From positions 217,076 through 281,075 of the forward strand of contig CANKXX010000007.1 of assembly GCA_947487835.1 (NCBI GenBank): a DNA stretch of 64,000 nucleotides, in the 5' to 3' direction. Made by a program: the position numbers and the translations under genes. Below the pieces are notes generated by a model that was not told the origin of the DNA, made no database searches, and saw only the letters and a program-made list of their open reading frames with translations. Shown here piece by piece: positions 56,049-64,000 of this stretch. Within the stretch, counting starts at the first letter, position 1; each line of letters opens with the position of its first letter. The stretch comes from an uncultured Microbacteriaceae bacterium (GTDB lineage Bacteria; Actinomycetota; Actinomycetes; Actinomycetales; Microbacteriaceae).

Positions 56049-58595
56049 ATGCGTATTCCCATCAGCTGGCTCGGCGAGTACGTCGAGCTGCCCGAGGACG
56101 TCAGCGCCGACCAGATTCACGCCGCCCTCGTGCGCGTCGGCCTCGAGGAGGAGGACGTGCACCGCTTCGAGGTGACCGGCCCCGTCGTGGTCGGCCAGGT
56201 CCTCGAGGCGACGCCCGAGCCGCAGAGCAACGGCAAGACGATCAACTGGTGCCAGGTGCGGGTCGCGCCCGAGGGGCAGCTCGCGGCCGACGGTGGAGCC
56301 GACGTGCGCGGTATCGTCTGCGGCGCCCACAACTTCGTCGCGGGCGACAAGGTCGTCGTGACCCTGCCGGGCGCCGTGCTGCCCGGCCCGTTCCCGATCG
56401 CCGCGCGCAAGACGTACGGCCACGTGTCGGACGGCATGATCGCCTCGACGAAGGAGCTCGGCCTCGGCGACGACCACGCCGGCATCCTCGTGCTGTCCTC
56501 CATCGGCCTCGACCCCGAGGTCGGCACGAATGCGGTGCGCCTGCTGCACCTGGACGACGAGGCGGTCGAGGTGAACGTCACGCCCGACCGCGGATACGCG
56601 TTCTCGATCCGTGGCATCGCCCGGGAGTACGCGCACTCCACCGGCGCCGCCTTCACGGACCCGGTCGAGCGCGTCGCCGCCGACCTGTCGGCCGCGCGGC
56701 CGAGCGGGTTCTCGGTGACCGTCGAGGACGAGGCGCCGATCCGCGGCCGCGTCGGCTGCGGCGTCTTCGTCACCCGCACGGTGCGCGGCATCGACGCCAC
56801 CCGGCCCACGCCGCCCTGGATGGTGGCGCGCCTGAAGCTCGCGGGCATCCGCTCCATCTCGCTCGCCGTCGACATCACGAACTACGTGATGCTCGAGCTC
56901 GGCCAGCCGATCCACGGCTACGACCTCGATCGGCTGACGGGCGGCATCACCGTGCGGCGCGCCCGTGCCGGCGAGACGCTCGTCACGCTGGACGACCAGA
57001 CCCAGACGCTCGACCCCGAGGACCTGCTCATCACGGACGGCTCCGGCGCGATCGGCCTCGCCGGCGTCATGGGCGGCGCCACGACCGAGATCTCGGGCGG
57101 CACGACGAACGTGCTGATCGAGTCCGCCAACTTCGACCCCGTGTCGATCGCCCGCACCGCCCGGAGGCACAAGCTGCCGAGCGAGGCGTCCAAGCGCTTC
57201 GAGCGCGGCGTCGACCCGGCCGTCGCCGCCGCCGCCGCCGCGCGCGTCGTGCAGCTGCTCGTGGAGCACGCGGGCGGCACCCCGGACGAGCTGGGCTCGG
57301 TGCTCGACGACTCGGAGGCGCCGGCCGCCATCGCGCTGCCCGCCGACTACGTGACCCGCCTCATCGGCGTGGACTTCACCCCGGACGAGGTGAGCGGAAC
57401 CCTCGAGGCCATCGGCGCGTCTGTCGAGAGCACCGACGACGGGTACTCCGTGACGCCGCCGACCTGGCGCCCCGACCTCGTCGACGCCGCGAGCCTCGCC
57501 GAGGAGGTCGCCCGCATCGTCGGCTACGACCGCATCCCCTCGGTGCTGCCCGTCGCCCCGCCCGGCCGCGGCATCACCCGGGAGCAGCGGCTGCGCCGTA
57601 AGGCCGCCGATGCCCTGGCCGCGGCGGGCGCGGTCGAGGTGCTCAGCTACCCCTTCCTGTCCCGCACCGCGAACGACACCTTCGGCAGCGCGACGGACGA
57701 CGCGGTCGCGTCGGTGCGGCTCGCGAACCCGCTCGACGTGGAGGCGCCGTTCCTGCGGACCTCGATGCTGCCCGGGCTGATCGAGGTCGCCCGCCGCAAC
57801 CTGTCCCGCGGGCTCACCGACCTGTCGCTGTTCGAGGTCGGCCTCGTGTTCCGGCCCGAGCCCGGCGTGACGTACGGCCACGCGACCGACCTGCCGCTCG
57901 GCGGCGCGCTGCCGAGCGACGAGACCCTTGCCCAGTTGAACGCGGGCATCCCGCCGCAGCCGCGACATGTCGGTGTCCTGGTCACGGGCAACACCGTCGC
58001 GAAGCAGCCGGGCCAGCCCGCGCTTCCCGCGGGCGTGGCCGACGCGCTGACCGCCGTGCACCAGCTCGCCGCATCCGTGGGCGCGGAGGTGCGCGTGACG
58101 CAGGGCAGGCACAAGGCCCTGCACCCCGGTCGCACCGCCGAGCTCGTCCTGGACACTCCGGCCGGCGCGGTGCCGGTCGGCTTCGCGGGTGAGCTGCTGC
58201 CCGCGCTCGCGCGGGAGCTCGACCTGCCGCGGGTCGTGGGCGTCGCCGAGGTGGACCTCGACGCGCTGCTCGAGCACGCCCGCCGCGAGGTCGTCGTGTC
58301 CCCGATCGTCTCGATGCCCGCCGCGACGCAGGACCTGAGCCTCGTCGTGCCGGTCGAGGTGCCGGCCGCCGAGCTGCTGGCGACCGTCGTCGAGGGTGCG
58401 GGCGAGCTCCTGGAGCAGGCCCGGCTCGTGGACGACTATCGCGGCACGGGTGTGGGGGAGGGCGAGAAGTCGCTCACCTTCGCGCTGCGCTTCCGCGCCA
58501 CGGACCGCACGCTCACGGCCGCCGAGGCAACCCAAGCGAAGAACGGGGCCGTCGCGCTCGCGGCCACCCGCTTCGGGGCGACCCTCCGCGACTGA
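56049..58595 (+). CDS. pheT: Phenylalanine--tRNA ligase beta subunit
   Basis: 848 residues with the full bacterial domain set: an N-terminal tRNA-binding OB domain (VVVGQVLEATPEPQSNGKTINWCQV), B3/B4 editing domain, B5 domain, the catalytic-like core and a C-terminal FDX-ACB domain (DYRGTGVGEGEKSLTFALRF). The ATG at 56049 (AGAGG upstream) starts at the conserved MRIPISWLGEY. Forms an alpha2-beta2 enzyme with PheS. Confidence 0.97.
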   Translation: MRIPISWLGEYVELPEDVSADQIHAALVRVGLEEEDVHRFEVTGPVVVGQVLEATPEPQSNGKTINWCQVRVAPEGQLAADGGADVRGIVCGAHNFVAGDKVVVTLPGAVLPGPFPIAARKTYGHVSDGMIASTKELGLGDDHAGILVLSSIGLDPEVGTNAVRLLHLDDEAVEVNVTPDRGYAFSIRGIAREYAHSTGAAFTDPVERVAADLSAARPSGFSVTVEDEAPIRGRVGCGVFVTRTVRGIDATRPTPPWMVARLKLAGIRSISLAVDITNYVMLELGQPIHGYDLDRLTGGITVRRARAGETLVTLDDQTQTLDPEDLLITDGSGAIGLAGVMGGATTEISGGTTNVLIESANFDPVSIARTARRHKLPSEASKRFERGVDPAVAAAAAARVVQLLVEHAGGTPDELGSVLDDSEAPAAIALPADYVTRLIGVDFTPDEVSGTLEAIGASVESTDDGYSVTPPTWRPDLVDAASLAEEVARIVGYDRIPSVLPVAPPGRGITREQRLRRKAADALAAAGAVEVLSYPFLSRTANDTFGSATDDAVASVRLANPLDVEAPFLRTSMLPGLIEVARRNLSRGLTDLSLFEVGLVFRPEPGVTYGHATDLPLGGALPSDETLAQLNAGIPPQPRHVGVLVTGNTVAKQPGQPALPAGVADALTAVHQLAASVGAEVRVTQGRHKALHPGRTAELVLDTPAGAVPVGFAGELLPALARELDLPRVVGVAEVDLDALLEHARREVVVSPIVSMPAATQDLSLVVPVEVPAAELLATVVEGAGELLEQARLVDDYRGTGVGEGEKSLTFALRFRATDRTLTAAEATQAKNGAVALAATRFGATLRD

Positions 58596-58621
58596 CCCCC
58601 TCTACCCGCGCACCCGCCCGT

Positions 58622-58675
58622 GAGGTGCCCGCTTCGGTCCTGAATCCCGCCCGGGAAGGACCGGGCGGGCACCTC
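58622..58675 (+). terminator. Long hairpin between pheT and argC
   Basis: Outer 11-bp arms GAGGTGCCCGC (58622-58632) and complement (58665-58675), an inner CGGTCCT/AGGACCG stem (58635-58641 and 58657-58663) and a TCCC/GGGA tip. It is likely the pheST terminator; no T tract follows. Confidence 0.65.
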
Positions 58676-58742
58676 GGCCGTGCGGCGCGCGGGCCCCTCC
58701 CGGCGGAAAGAGGCGGGTGCCGGGCGGCAGTAGGTTGGATGC

Positions 58743-59792
58743 ATGACTTTTTCGGTGGCGGTCGCGGGCGGAAGCGGATACGCGGGCGGCGAGCTCCTCC
58801 GCCTGCTGGCCGACCACCCCGAGTTCGAGGTGCGCACCGTCACCGCGTACTCGAACGCGGGATCGCACCTCCTCAGCGTCCACCCGCACCTGCGCAGCTA
58901 CGGTGACCTCGAGATGGTCGAGACGACGGCGGAGAACCTCGCGGGGCACGACATCGTGTTCCTCGCCCTTCCCCACGGCAAGTCGGGTGCGATCACGGCG
59001 GAGCTGGATCCCGACACCCTCGTCGTCGACTGCGGCGCGGACCACCGCCTCACCAGCGAGGCGGCGTGGGAGAAGTTCTACGGTGGCGAGTTCTACGGCG
59101 CGTGGCCGTACGGGCTGCCCGAGCTCGTTCACCTCGACGCGCCGGAGGCGCAGCGCGAGCACCTCAGGGGCGTGAAGCGCATCGCCGTGCCCGGCTGCAA
59201 CGTCACCGCGATCACGCTCGCCCTCGCGCCGGGGCTGAAGGCCGGCGTCATCCGCCCCGACGACATCGTGTCCGTCCTCTCGGTCGGACCGTCCGGCGCC
59301 GGCCGGGCTCTGAAGACGAACCTCCTCGCGAGCGAGATCCTCGGCTCCGCGAGCGCCTACGGGGTCGGCGGCATCCACCGGCACACCCCGGAGATCCAGC
59401 AGAACCTCGAGCTCGCCGGCGGGTCGCCGGTGACCGTGTCCTTCACGCCCGTGCTCGTGCCGATGGCCCGCGGCATCCTCGCGACGTCCACCGCCCGGCT
59501 CGAGCCCGGCTTCAGTGCGTCCGACGTGCGCGCCGCGTGGGAGCTCGCGTACCGGGACGAGCCCTTCGTGCACCTGACCCCGCCCGGCGTCTTCCCCGGC
59601 ACAGCGGATGTGCTCGGGTCGAACACAGCGCTCGTGGGGCTCGCGATCGACGAGGCCGCGCAGCGGGTCGTGGTCGTGTCCGTGATCGACAACCTGGGCA
59701 AGGGCACCGCGGGAGCGGCGATCCAGTCCGCCAACATCGCGCTCGGCCTGCCCGAGACGACGGGACTGCAGAGGAACGGGGTGGCGCCGTGA
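58743..59792 (+). CDS. argC: N-acetyl-gamma-glutamyl-phosphate reductase
   Basis: 349 residues. NADP-binding [12 protein letters not shown] (9-20) and active-site Cys152 in [12 protein letters not shown]. Third step from glutamate to ornithine. TAGGTT (58731-58736) ends 6 nt before the ATG, so argCJBD is probably a leaderless operon. No AT-rich ARG box is seen in the short upstream region. The stop overlaps argJ (GTGA). Confidence 0.96.
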   Translation: MTFSVAVAGGSGYAGGELLRLLADHPEFEVRTVTAYSNAGSHLLSVHPHLRSYGDLEMVETTAENLAGHDIVFLALPHGKSGAITAELDPDTLVVDCGADHRLTSEAAWEKFYGGEFYGAWPYGLPELVHLDAPEAQREHLRGVKRIAVPGCNVTAITLALAPGLKAGVIRPDDIVSVLSVGPSGAGRALKTNLLASEILGSASAYGVGGIHRHTPEIQQNLELAGGSPVTVSFTPVLVPMARGILATSTARLEPGFSASDVRAAWELAYRDEPFVHLTPPGVFPGTADVLGSNTALVGLAIDEAAQRVVVVSVIDNLGKGTAGAAIQSANIALGLPETTGLQRNGVAP

Positions 59793-60943
59793 GCGTGACA
59801 GCAGCACGGGGATTCGTGGCGGCGGGAGCCGTCGCGGGCCTGAAGTCGACGGGGGCGAGGGACCTCGCGCTCGTGCAGAACCACGGCCCGAGCCAGGCGG
59901 CGGCCGCGGTGTTCACGAGCAACCGCTGCAAGGCGAACCCGATCCTGTGGTCGCAGCAGGTGATCGCCGACGGCACCGTCGCGGCCATCGTGCTGAACTC
60001 CGGCGGGGCCAACTGCTACACCGGCGCGCGCGGCTTCCAGGTCACCCACTCCACGGCCGAGACGGTCGCCGAGTACCTGGGCATCTCGGCGGGCGACGTG
60101 CTCGTCTGCTCGACCGGACTCATCGGCGAGCAGTTGCCGCTGGACAAGCTCCAGAACGGCGTCGGCGCCGCGGCCGGCTCGCTCACGGAGTCCGGCGGGC
60201 CGGATGCGGCCGAGGCGATCATGACCACGGACACCAAGCCCAAGCAGGCGGTCTTCCGCTCGCCCGACGGCTGGACGATCGGCGGCATGGCCAAGGGCGC
60301 GGGCATGCTCGCGCCCGGTCTCGCAACCATGCTCGTCGTCCTCACGACCGACGCCGACCTGCCCTCCCCGGTGCTCGACGCATCGCTCCGCGCCGCGACC
60401 CGGGTCACCTTCGACCGACTCGACTCCGACGGTTGCATGTCGACGAACGACCAGGTCACCCTGCTCGCCTCCGGGGCGTCGGCCGTGGTGCCCGCGGTCG
60501 ACGACTTCACGGACGCGCTCACCGACGTGTGCCGCGACCTCGCGCTCCAGCTGCAGGCCGACGCCGAGGGTGCGAGCCACGACATCGCCATCGAGGTGGT
60601 GAACGCGGCGTCGGAGGACGACGCCGTGACGGTCGGCCGCGCCGTGTCCCGCAGCAACCTCTTCAAGGCGGCCGTCTTCGGCAACGACCCCAACTGGGGG
60701 CGCGTCCTCGCCGCCGTCGGCACCACGGAGGCGGCCTTCGACCCCTACGGCATCGACGTCGCGATCAACGGCGTACAGGTGTGCCGGGCGGGCGAGCCGC
60801 ACGAGAGCCGGGACCTCGTGGATCTCGCGCCGCGGGCCGTGCACGTGCTCATCGACCTGCACGCGGGTGGCGAGACGGCCACGATCTGGACGAACGACCT
60901 CACGCACGACTACGTGCACGAGAACAGCGCGTACGCGAGCTGA
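59789..60943 (+). CDS. argJ: Glutamate N-acetyltransferase / amino-acid acetyltransferase
   Basis: 384 residues. The autocleavage and catalytic threonine is Thr180 in [14 protein letters not shown]; the precursor splits into alpha and beta chains there. The acetyl-cycling enzyme removes the need for argE. The GTG start overlaps the argC stop. Confidence 0.96.
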   Translation: MSVTAARGFVAAGAVAGLKSTGARDLALVQNHGPSQAAAAVFTSNRCKANPILWSQQVIADGTVAAIVLNSGGANCYTGARGFQVTHSTAETVAEYLGISAGDVLVCSTGLIGEQLPLDKLQNGVGAAAGSLTESGGPDAAEAIMTTDTKPKQAVFRSPDGWTIGGMAKGAGMLAPGLATMLVVLTTDADLPSPVLDASLRAATRVTFDRLDSDGCMSTNDQVTLLASGASAVVPAVDDFTDALTDVCRDLALQLQADAEGASHDIAIEVVNAASEDDAVTVGRAVSRSNLFKAAVFGNDPNWGRVLAAVGTTEAAFDPYGIDVAINGVQVCRAGEPHESRDLVDLAPRAVHVLIDLHAGGETATIWTNDLTHDYVHENSAYAS

Positions 60944-60945
60944 GG

Positions 60946-61935
60946 ATGGCGGACCCGACGATCGACCCGACGGAGAGCGGCCGGCAGGCAGCCGGTCAGC
61001 CCAGCATTGATCAGGCGACGACGAGCCAGCCCAGCACCGGCCCGGGGAGCACGGACCAGGATCAGGCGCGGGAGAAGGCGGCGACCCTCATCGAGGCGCT
61101 GCCCTGGCTCATGCACTTCCACGACCGCATCATCGTGGTGAAGTTCGGCGGCAACGCCATGGTGAGCGAAGAGCTCACCCGGGCGTTCGCCGAGGACATC
61201 GTCTTCCTCCGCTACGCCGGCATCCGCCCGGTCGTGGTGCACGGGGGTGGGCCCCAGATCTCGTCCATGCTGAAGCGCCTGGGCATCGAGTCGGAGTTCC
61301 GCGGGGGCTATCGCGTGACGACTCCCGAGGCGATGGACGTCGTGCGCATGGTGCTGACCGGCCAGGTGAGCCGCAGCATCGTGGGCCGCATCAATGAGCA
61401 CGGTCCGCTCGCGGCCGGAATCTCGGGGGAGGACGCCGGGCTGTTCCGCGGCCGGCGCCGGTCGGCGGTCGTGGACGGCGAGCAGGTCGACCTCGGTCTC
61501 GTGGGCGACGTCGTCGAGGTGGATCCCGCCGCGGTGCTCGCCCAGCTCGACGCGGGCCGTATCCCGGTGGTGTCCTCGATCGCGCCGGACGTCGACGATC
61601 CGACGCAGTCGCTCAATGTGAACGCCGACTCCGCCGCGGCCTCGCTCGCGGTGGCCCTCGGCGCCGAGAAGCTCGTGGTCCTGACCGACGTCGCCGGGCT
61701 CTACAGCGACTGGCCGAACCGGGACTCCCTGGTCTCGGTCATCGGGGCGGATGCGCTGCGCGAGCTCCTGCCCAGCCTGGAGTCGGGCATGATCCCCAAG
61801 ATGGCGGCGTGCCTCGAGGCCGTCGACGGGGGAGTGGCGAAGGCGGCGATCATCGACGGCCGCATCCCGCACTCGATCCTTCTCGAGATCTTCACCCAGA
61901 GCGGCATCGGCACGGAGGTCGTACCCCATGTCTGA
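60946..61935 (+). CDS. argB: Acetylglutamate kinase
   Basis: 329 residues. The amino-acid kinase core starts near residue 40 ([51 protein letters not shown]). Residues 1-40 are a Gln/Ser/Thr/Pro-rich extension outside the usual family length. The ATG lies 2 nt after the argJ stop. It overlaps argD by 8 nt. Confidence 0.95.
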   Translation: MADPTIDPTESGRQAAGQPSIDQATTSQPSTGPGSTDQDQAREKAATLIEALPWLMHFHDRIIVVKFGGNAMVSEELTRAFAEDIVFLRYAGIRPVVVHGGGPQISSMLKRLGIESEFRGGYRVTTPEAMDVVRMVLTGQVSRSIVGRINEHGPLAAGISGEDAGLFRGRRRSAVVDGEQVDLGLVGDVVEVDPAAVLAQLDAGRIPVVSSIAPDVDDPTQSLNVNADSAAASLAVALGAEKLVVLTDVAGLYSDWPNRDSLVSVIGADALRELLPSLESGMIPKMAACLEAVDGGVAKAAIIDGRIPHSILLEIFTQSGIGTEVVPHV

Positions 61936-63166
61936 TTCCCCGACCTGGCACCATGCGCCCCCGCCCGACGCGGTCACCCCGTGGGCGGACCGCTTCAGCT
62001 CCGCCATGATGCGCTCGTCCCCGCCGCCGCTCGCGATGCTGGTCCGCGGTGAGGGCGCCTGGGTGGAGGACAGTACGGGCAAACGCTACCTCGACTTCCT
62101 CGCCGGCATCGCGGTCAATTCGCTCGGCCACGCGCATCCCGCCCTCGTCGAGGCGGTGAGCAGGCAGATCGCGACCCTCGCCCACGTGTCGAACTACTTC
62201 GCGACGCCCTCCCAGATCGAGCTCGCCGAGCGGCTCCGCAGGCTGAGCGGCGCGGGCGACGCCGGCCGCGTCTACTTCGGCAACTCCGGCGCCGAGGCGA
62301 ACGAGGCCGCGTTCAAGCTGGCCCGCCGCAACAACGAGTCCGGGCGGCGCACGCGCATCCTCACCGTGAAGGGCTCCTTCCACGGCCGCACGATGGGCGC
62401 CCTCGCGCTCACCGGGCAGCCGGAGATGCAGGCGCCGTTCCTCCCGCTGCCCGGCGGGGTCGAGCACATCGACGCCACGATCGAGGGCCTCGAGGCGGCC
62501 ATCGACGACACGGTCGCGGCCGTGCTCGTCGAGCCGATCAAGGGCGAGGCCGGTGTGGTCGAACACCCGGAGGGTTTCCTCCGGCGCGCCCGCGAGCTGA
62601 CGCGGGAGCACGGTGCGCTACTGATCCTCGATGAGATCCAGACGGGCGTGGGTCGCACCGGCAAGTGGTTCGCCTTCCAGCACTACGGCATCGAGCCGGA
62701 CGCGATCACCGTGGCCAAGGGCATCGCCGGCGGAGTGCCGATCGGCACCATGGTCACCTTCCAGCGCGCATCGGACCTCCTCCAGAAGGGGCAGCACGGC
62801 AGCACCTTCGGCGGCAACCCGCTGGCCACGACGGCCGCGAACGCGGTGCTCGAGGAGATCGAGACGGCCGGCCTCGTGGAGAACGCGGAACTCCGGGGCG
62901 AGCAGCTGCGCGCCATGGTCCGCGATCTGCAGTCGCCGCTCATCCGCGAGGTGCGCGGGCGCGGTCTTCTGCTCGGGCTCGGCCTGGCCGAGCCGGTCGC
63001 GGCTCGCGTCGCGTCCGCCGCCATGCAGGAGGGGCTGATCATCAACGCGCCCAACCCGTCGAGCATCCGCATCGCGCCGCCGCTGATCATCGGCGACAAC
63101 GAGGTGGCGGAGTTCGGCGCCCGGTTCGAGCGTGCACTCGGCCACATCGACCAGGGGCAGCCGTAG
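61928..63166 (+). CDS. argD: Acetylornithine aminotransferase
   Basis: 412 residues, class III aminotransferase. The PLP lysine is Lys264 in [15 protein letters not shown], with [16 protein letters not shown] (phosphate loop) and [12 protein letters not shown]. Last arg gene here: argF and argR, which usually follow, are absent, and an rRNA operon promoter region begins within 60 nt. Confidence 0.95.
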   Translation: MSDSPTWHHAPPPDAVTPWADRFSSAMMRSSPPPLAMLVRGEGAWVEDSTGKRYLDFLAGIAVNSLGHAHPALVEAVSRQIATLAHVSNYFATPSQIELAERLRRLSGAGDAGRVYFGNSGAEANEAAFKLARRNNESGRRTRILTVKGSFHGRTMGALALTGQPEMQAPFLPLPGGVEHIDATIEGLEAAIDDTVAAVLVEPIKGEAGVVEHPEGFLRRARELTREHGALLILDEIQTGVGRTGKWFAFQHYGIEPDAITVAKGIAGGVPIGTMVTFQRASDLLQKGQHGSTFGGNPLATTAANAVLEEIETAGLVENAELRGEQLRAMVRDLQSPLIREVRGRGLLLGLGLAEPVAARVASAAMQEGLIINAPNPSSIRIAPPLIIGDNEVAEFGARFERALGHIDQGQP

Positions 63167-63226
63167 GGCTTGCTCCCCGTACTTCCGGGAGAGCGGGGTG
63201 CGACACGCCCGGGCTGCAGTGCCGAG

Positions 63227-63255
63227 TTGCGGGCCCTGGAGGGGCTGCGTAAAGT
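63227..63255 (+). promoter_or_regulatory. rrn promoter candidate P1
   Basis: TTGCGG (63227-63232), 17-nt spacer, TAAAGT (63250-63255). Confidence 0.6.
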
Positions 63256-63343
63256 ACTTACTTGTCACCCCAAAGGTGCGGGAAAGCCGCTGAGCTTCCC
63301 GGCCTCAAGTGGGGGCCACCTCCTCCACTCAATCCAGACGCTC

Positions 63344-63373
63344 TTGCAAGTAGTCGGATCGGATGCGTAGGAT
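63344..63373 (+). promoter_or_regulatory. rrn promoter candidate P2
   Basis: TTGCAA (63344-63349), 18-nt spacer, TAGGAT (63368-63373). Confidence 0.65.
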
Positions 63374-63445
63374 GGGACGTCGCTCCGACAGTTTCCCTCA
63401 CCCGAACCGGGCTTGGATCTTCACGATCCGAACCGCCTGGCCGAG

Positions 63446-63474
63446 TTGACGGGGACGAGGAAGTGATGTAAGCT
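63446..63474 (+). promoter_or_regulatory. rrn promoter candidate P3
   Basis: TTGACG (63446-63451), 17-nt spacer, TAAGCT (63469-63474). The best match to the housekeeping consensus of the three. Confidence 0.8.
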
Positions 63475-63745
63475 AAGGAAGTTGCCTCGGAGGAAGTCCT
63501 GATAGGGATGGATCCGGGTGCGTCCGATCCTTGAGAACTCAACAGCGTGCACAATGTCAAATGCCAAATATCCTCGGCAATCACCTGTATTGGTGGTTGG
63601 TGAGATTCCTTTGGATTAGATAAAGAATGTCAGTTGATATTCGAATTTAGTCAGAACAAACTCGCGTGCATGGTTACCGATTCCCGGTGCTGTGTGCGCA
63701 TCTAGATGTGCCGGCTGCCTTTTGGGGTGGTTTGGCGATCAAGCA
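63475..63745 (+). other. Pre-16S rRNA leader
   Basis: AT-rich transcribed leader between P3 and 16S rRNA. It contains TTGAGAACTCAACAGCGTGC (63531-63550), a motif typical of actinobacterial rRNA spacers and leaders, and sequences likely to form the RNase III processing stem with the 16S 3' flank. No gene is seen in 63167-63745. Confidence 0.75.
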
Positions 63746-64000
63746 TTTACGGAGAGTTTGATCCTGGCTCAGGACGAACGCTGGCGGCGTGCTTAACACA
63801 TGCAAGTCGAACGATGAACTCCAGCTTGCTGGGGGGATTAGTGGCGAACGGGTGAGTAACACGTGAGTAACCTGCCCCTGACTCTGGGATAAGCGCTGGA
63901 AACGGCGTCTAATACCGGATATGACAATCGACGGCATCGTCTGGTTGTGGAAAGAATTTCGGTTGGGGATGGACTCGCGGCCTATCAGGTTGTTGGTGAG
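63746..64000 (+). rRNA. rrs: 16S ribosomal RNA, 5' part
   Basis: AGAGTTTGATCCTGGCTCAG (the 27F site) lies at 63753-63772, so nucleotide 1 is near 63746. The V1 region GATGAACTCCAGCTTGCTGG and the following GTGGCGAACGGGTGAGTAAC are typical of Microbacteriaceae. The gene runs off the window after about 255 nt. Confidence 0.98.

Overview
The window is about 64 kb of high-GC DNA, densely coded and mostly on the + strand. It looks like the chromosome of an actinobacterium of the family Microbacteriaceae. Evidence: the 5' end of a 16S rRNA gene with the actinobacterial 27F region (63746 to the end); the actinobacterial order pnp / M16 peptidase / dapB / thyX / dapA / rnj / ftsK / pgsA / cinA-like / clgR-like / DUF3046 / recA / recX / miaB / miaA / dapF / hflX / lexA; a hisA of the PriA type; flavin-dependent ThyX; and many start codons lying 6-7 nt after a TAnnnT -10 box, as in leaderless actinobacterial mRNAs. 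The genus cannot be fixed from the sequence alone. No phage, IS transposase, tRNA or CRISPR array was seen.

Layout. 1-10.9 kb: pnp (5' end missing), an accessory insert (class I amidotransferase, unusual aldo/keto reductase, AXE1-type esterase, a G-rich multi-hairpin RNA candidate, TetR regulator), then M16 peptidase, histidine phosphatase, dapB, a small membrane protein and a TIGR01777 epimerase. 11-14.6 kb: thyX, then a second insert (repeats, tandem universal stress protein, DUF559-type protein, more repeats) before dapA. 14.6-33.2 kb: dapA, rnj, a lipoprotein, a GNAT enzyme, a MacAB-like three-gene exporter, ftsK, pgsA, pncC, clgR-like, recA-recX, miaB-miaA-dapF and an rRNA-type methyltransferase. 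33.2-36.3 kb: hflX, lexA and a divergent LysM protein. 36.5-43.9 kb: hisC-hisB-hisH-priA-sseB, a repeat field, DUF1844, infC-rpmI-rplT and a TrmH/SpoU methyltransferase. 43.9-47.4 kb: gluABCD glutamate importer. 47.5-54.8 kb: a divergent amine/amino-acid catabolic cluster. 55-63.2 kb: pheST and argCJBD. 63.2-64 kb: tandem rrn promoters and 16S rRNA.

How genes work together. dapA, dapB and dapF serve lysine/meso-DAP synthesis. hisC, B, H and A serve histidine synthesis, and argC, J, B, D take glutamate to ornithine. recA, recX, lexA and the LysM protein form an SOS module: a LexA-box-like palindrome covers the -10 of the LysM gene, and a second lies at the recA promoter. The 47.5-54.8 kb cluster combines a glutamine-synthetase-like ligase with altered substrate-site residues, an EgtC/YafJ-type class II amidotransferase, a class III aminotransferase, an APC permease, an amidohydrolase and an RpiR regulator. 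I infer a gamma-glutamylated-amine pathway.

Most interesting unexplained structure: (i) 5164-5333, a probable short RNA with six copies of CCGGGGGG, five of them in hairpins with the same GGGG loop and CC/GG closing pairs, ending in a terminator; (ii) three families of dispersed intergenic inverted repeats, one with compensatory stem changes; (iii) several tandem minisatellites at gene ends.
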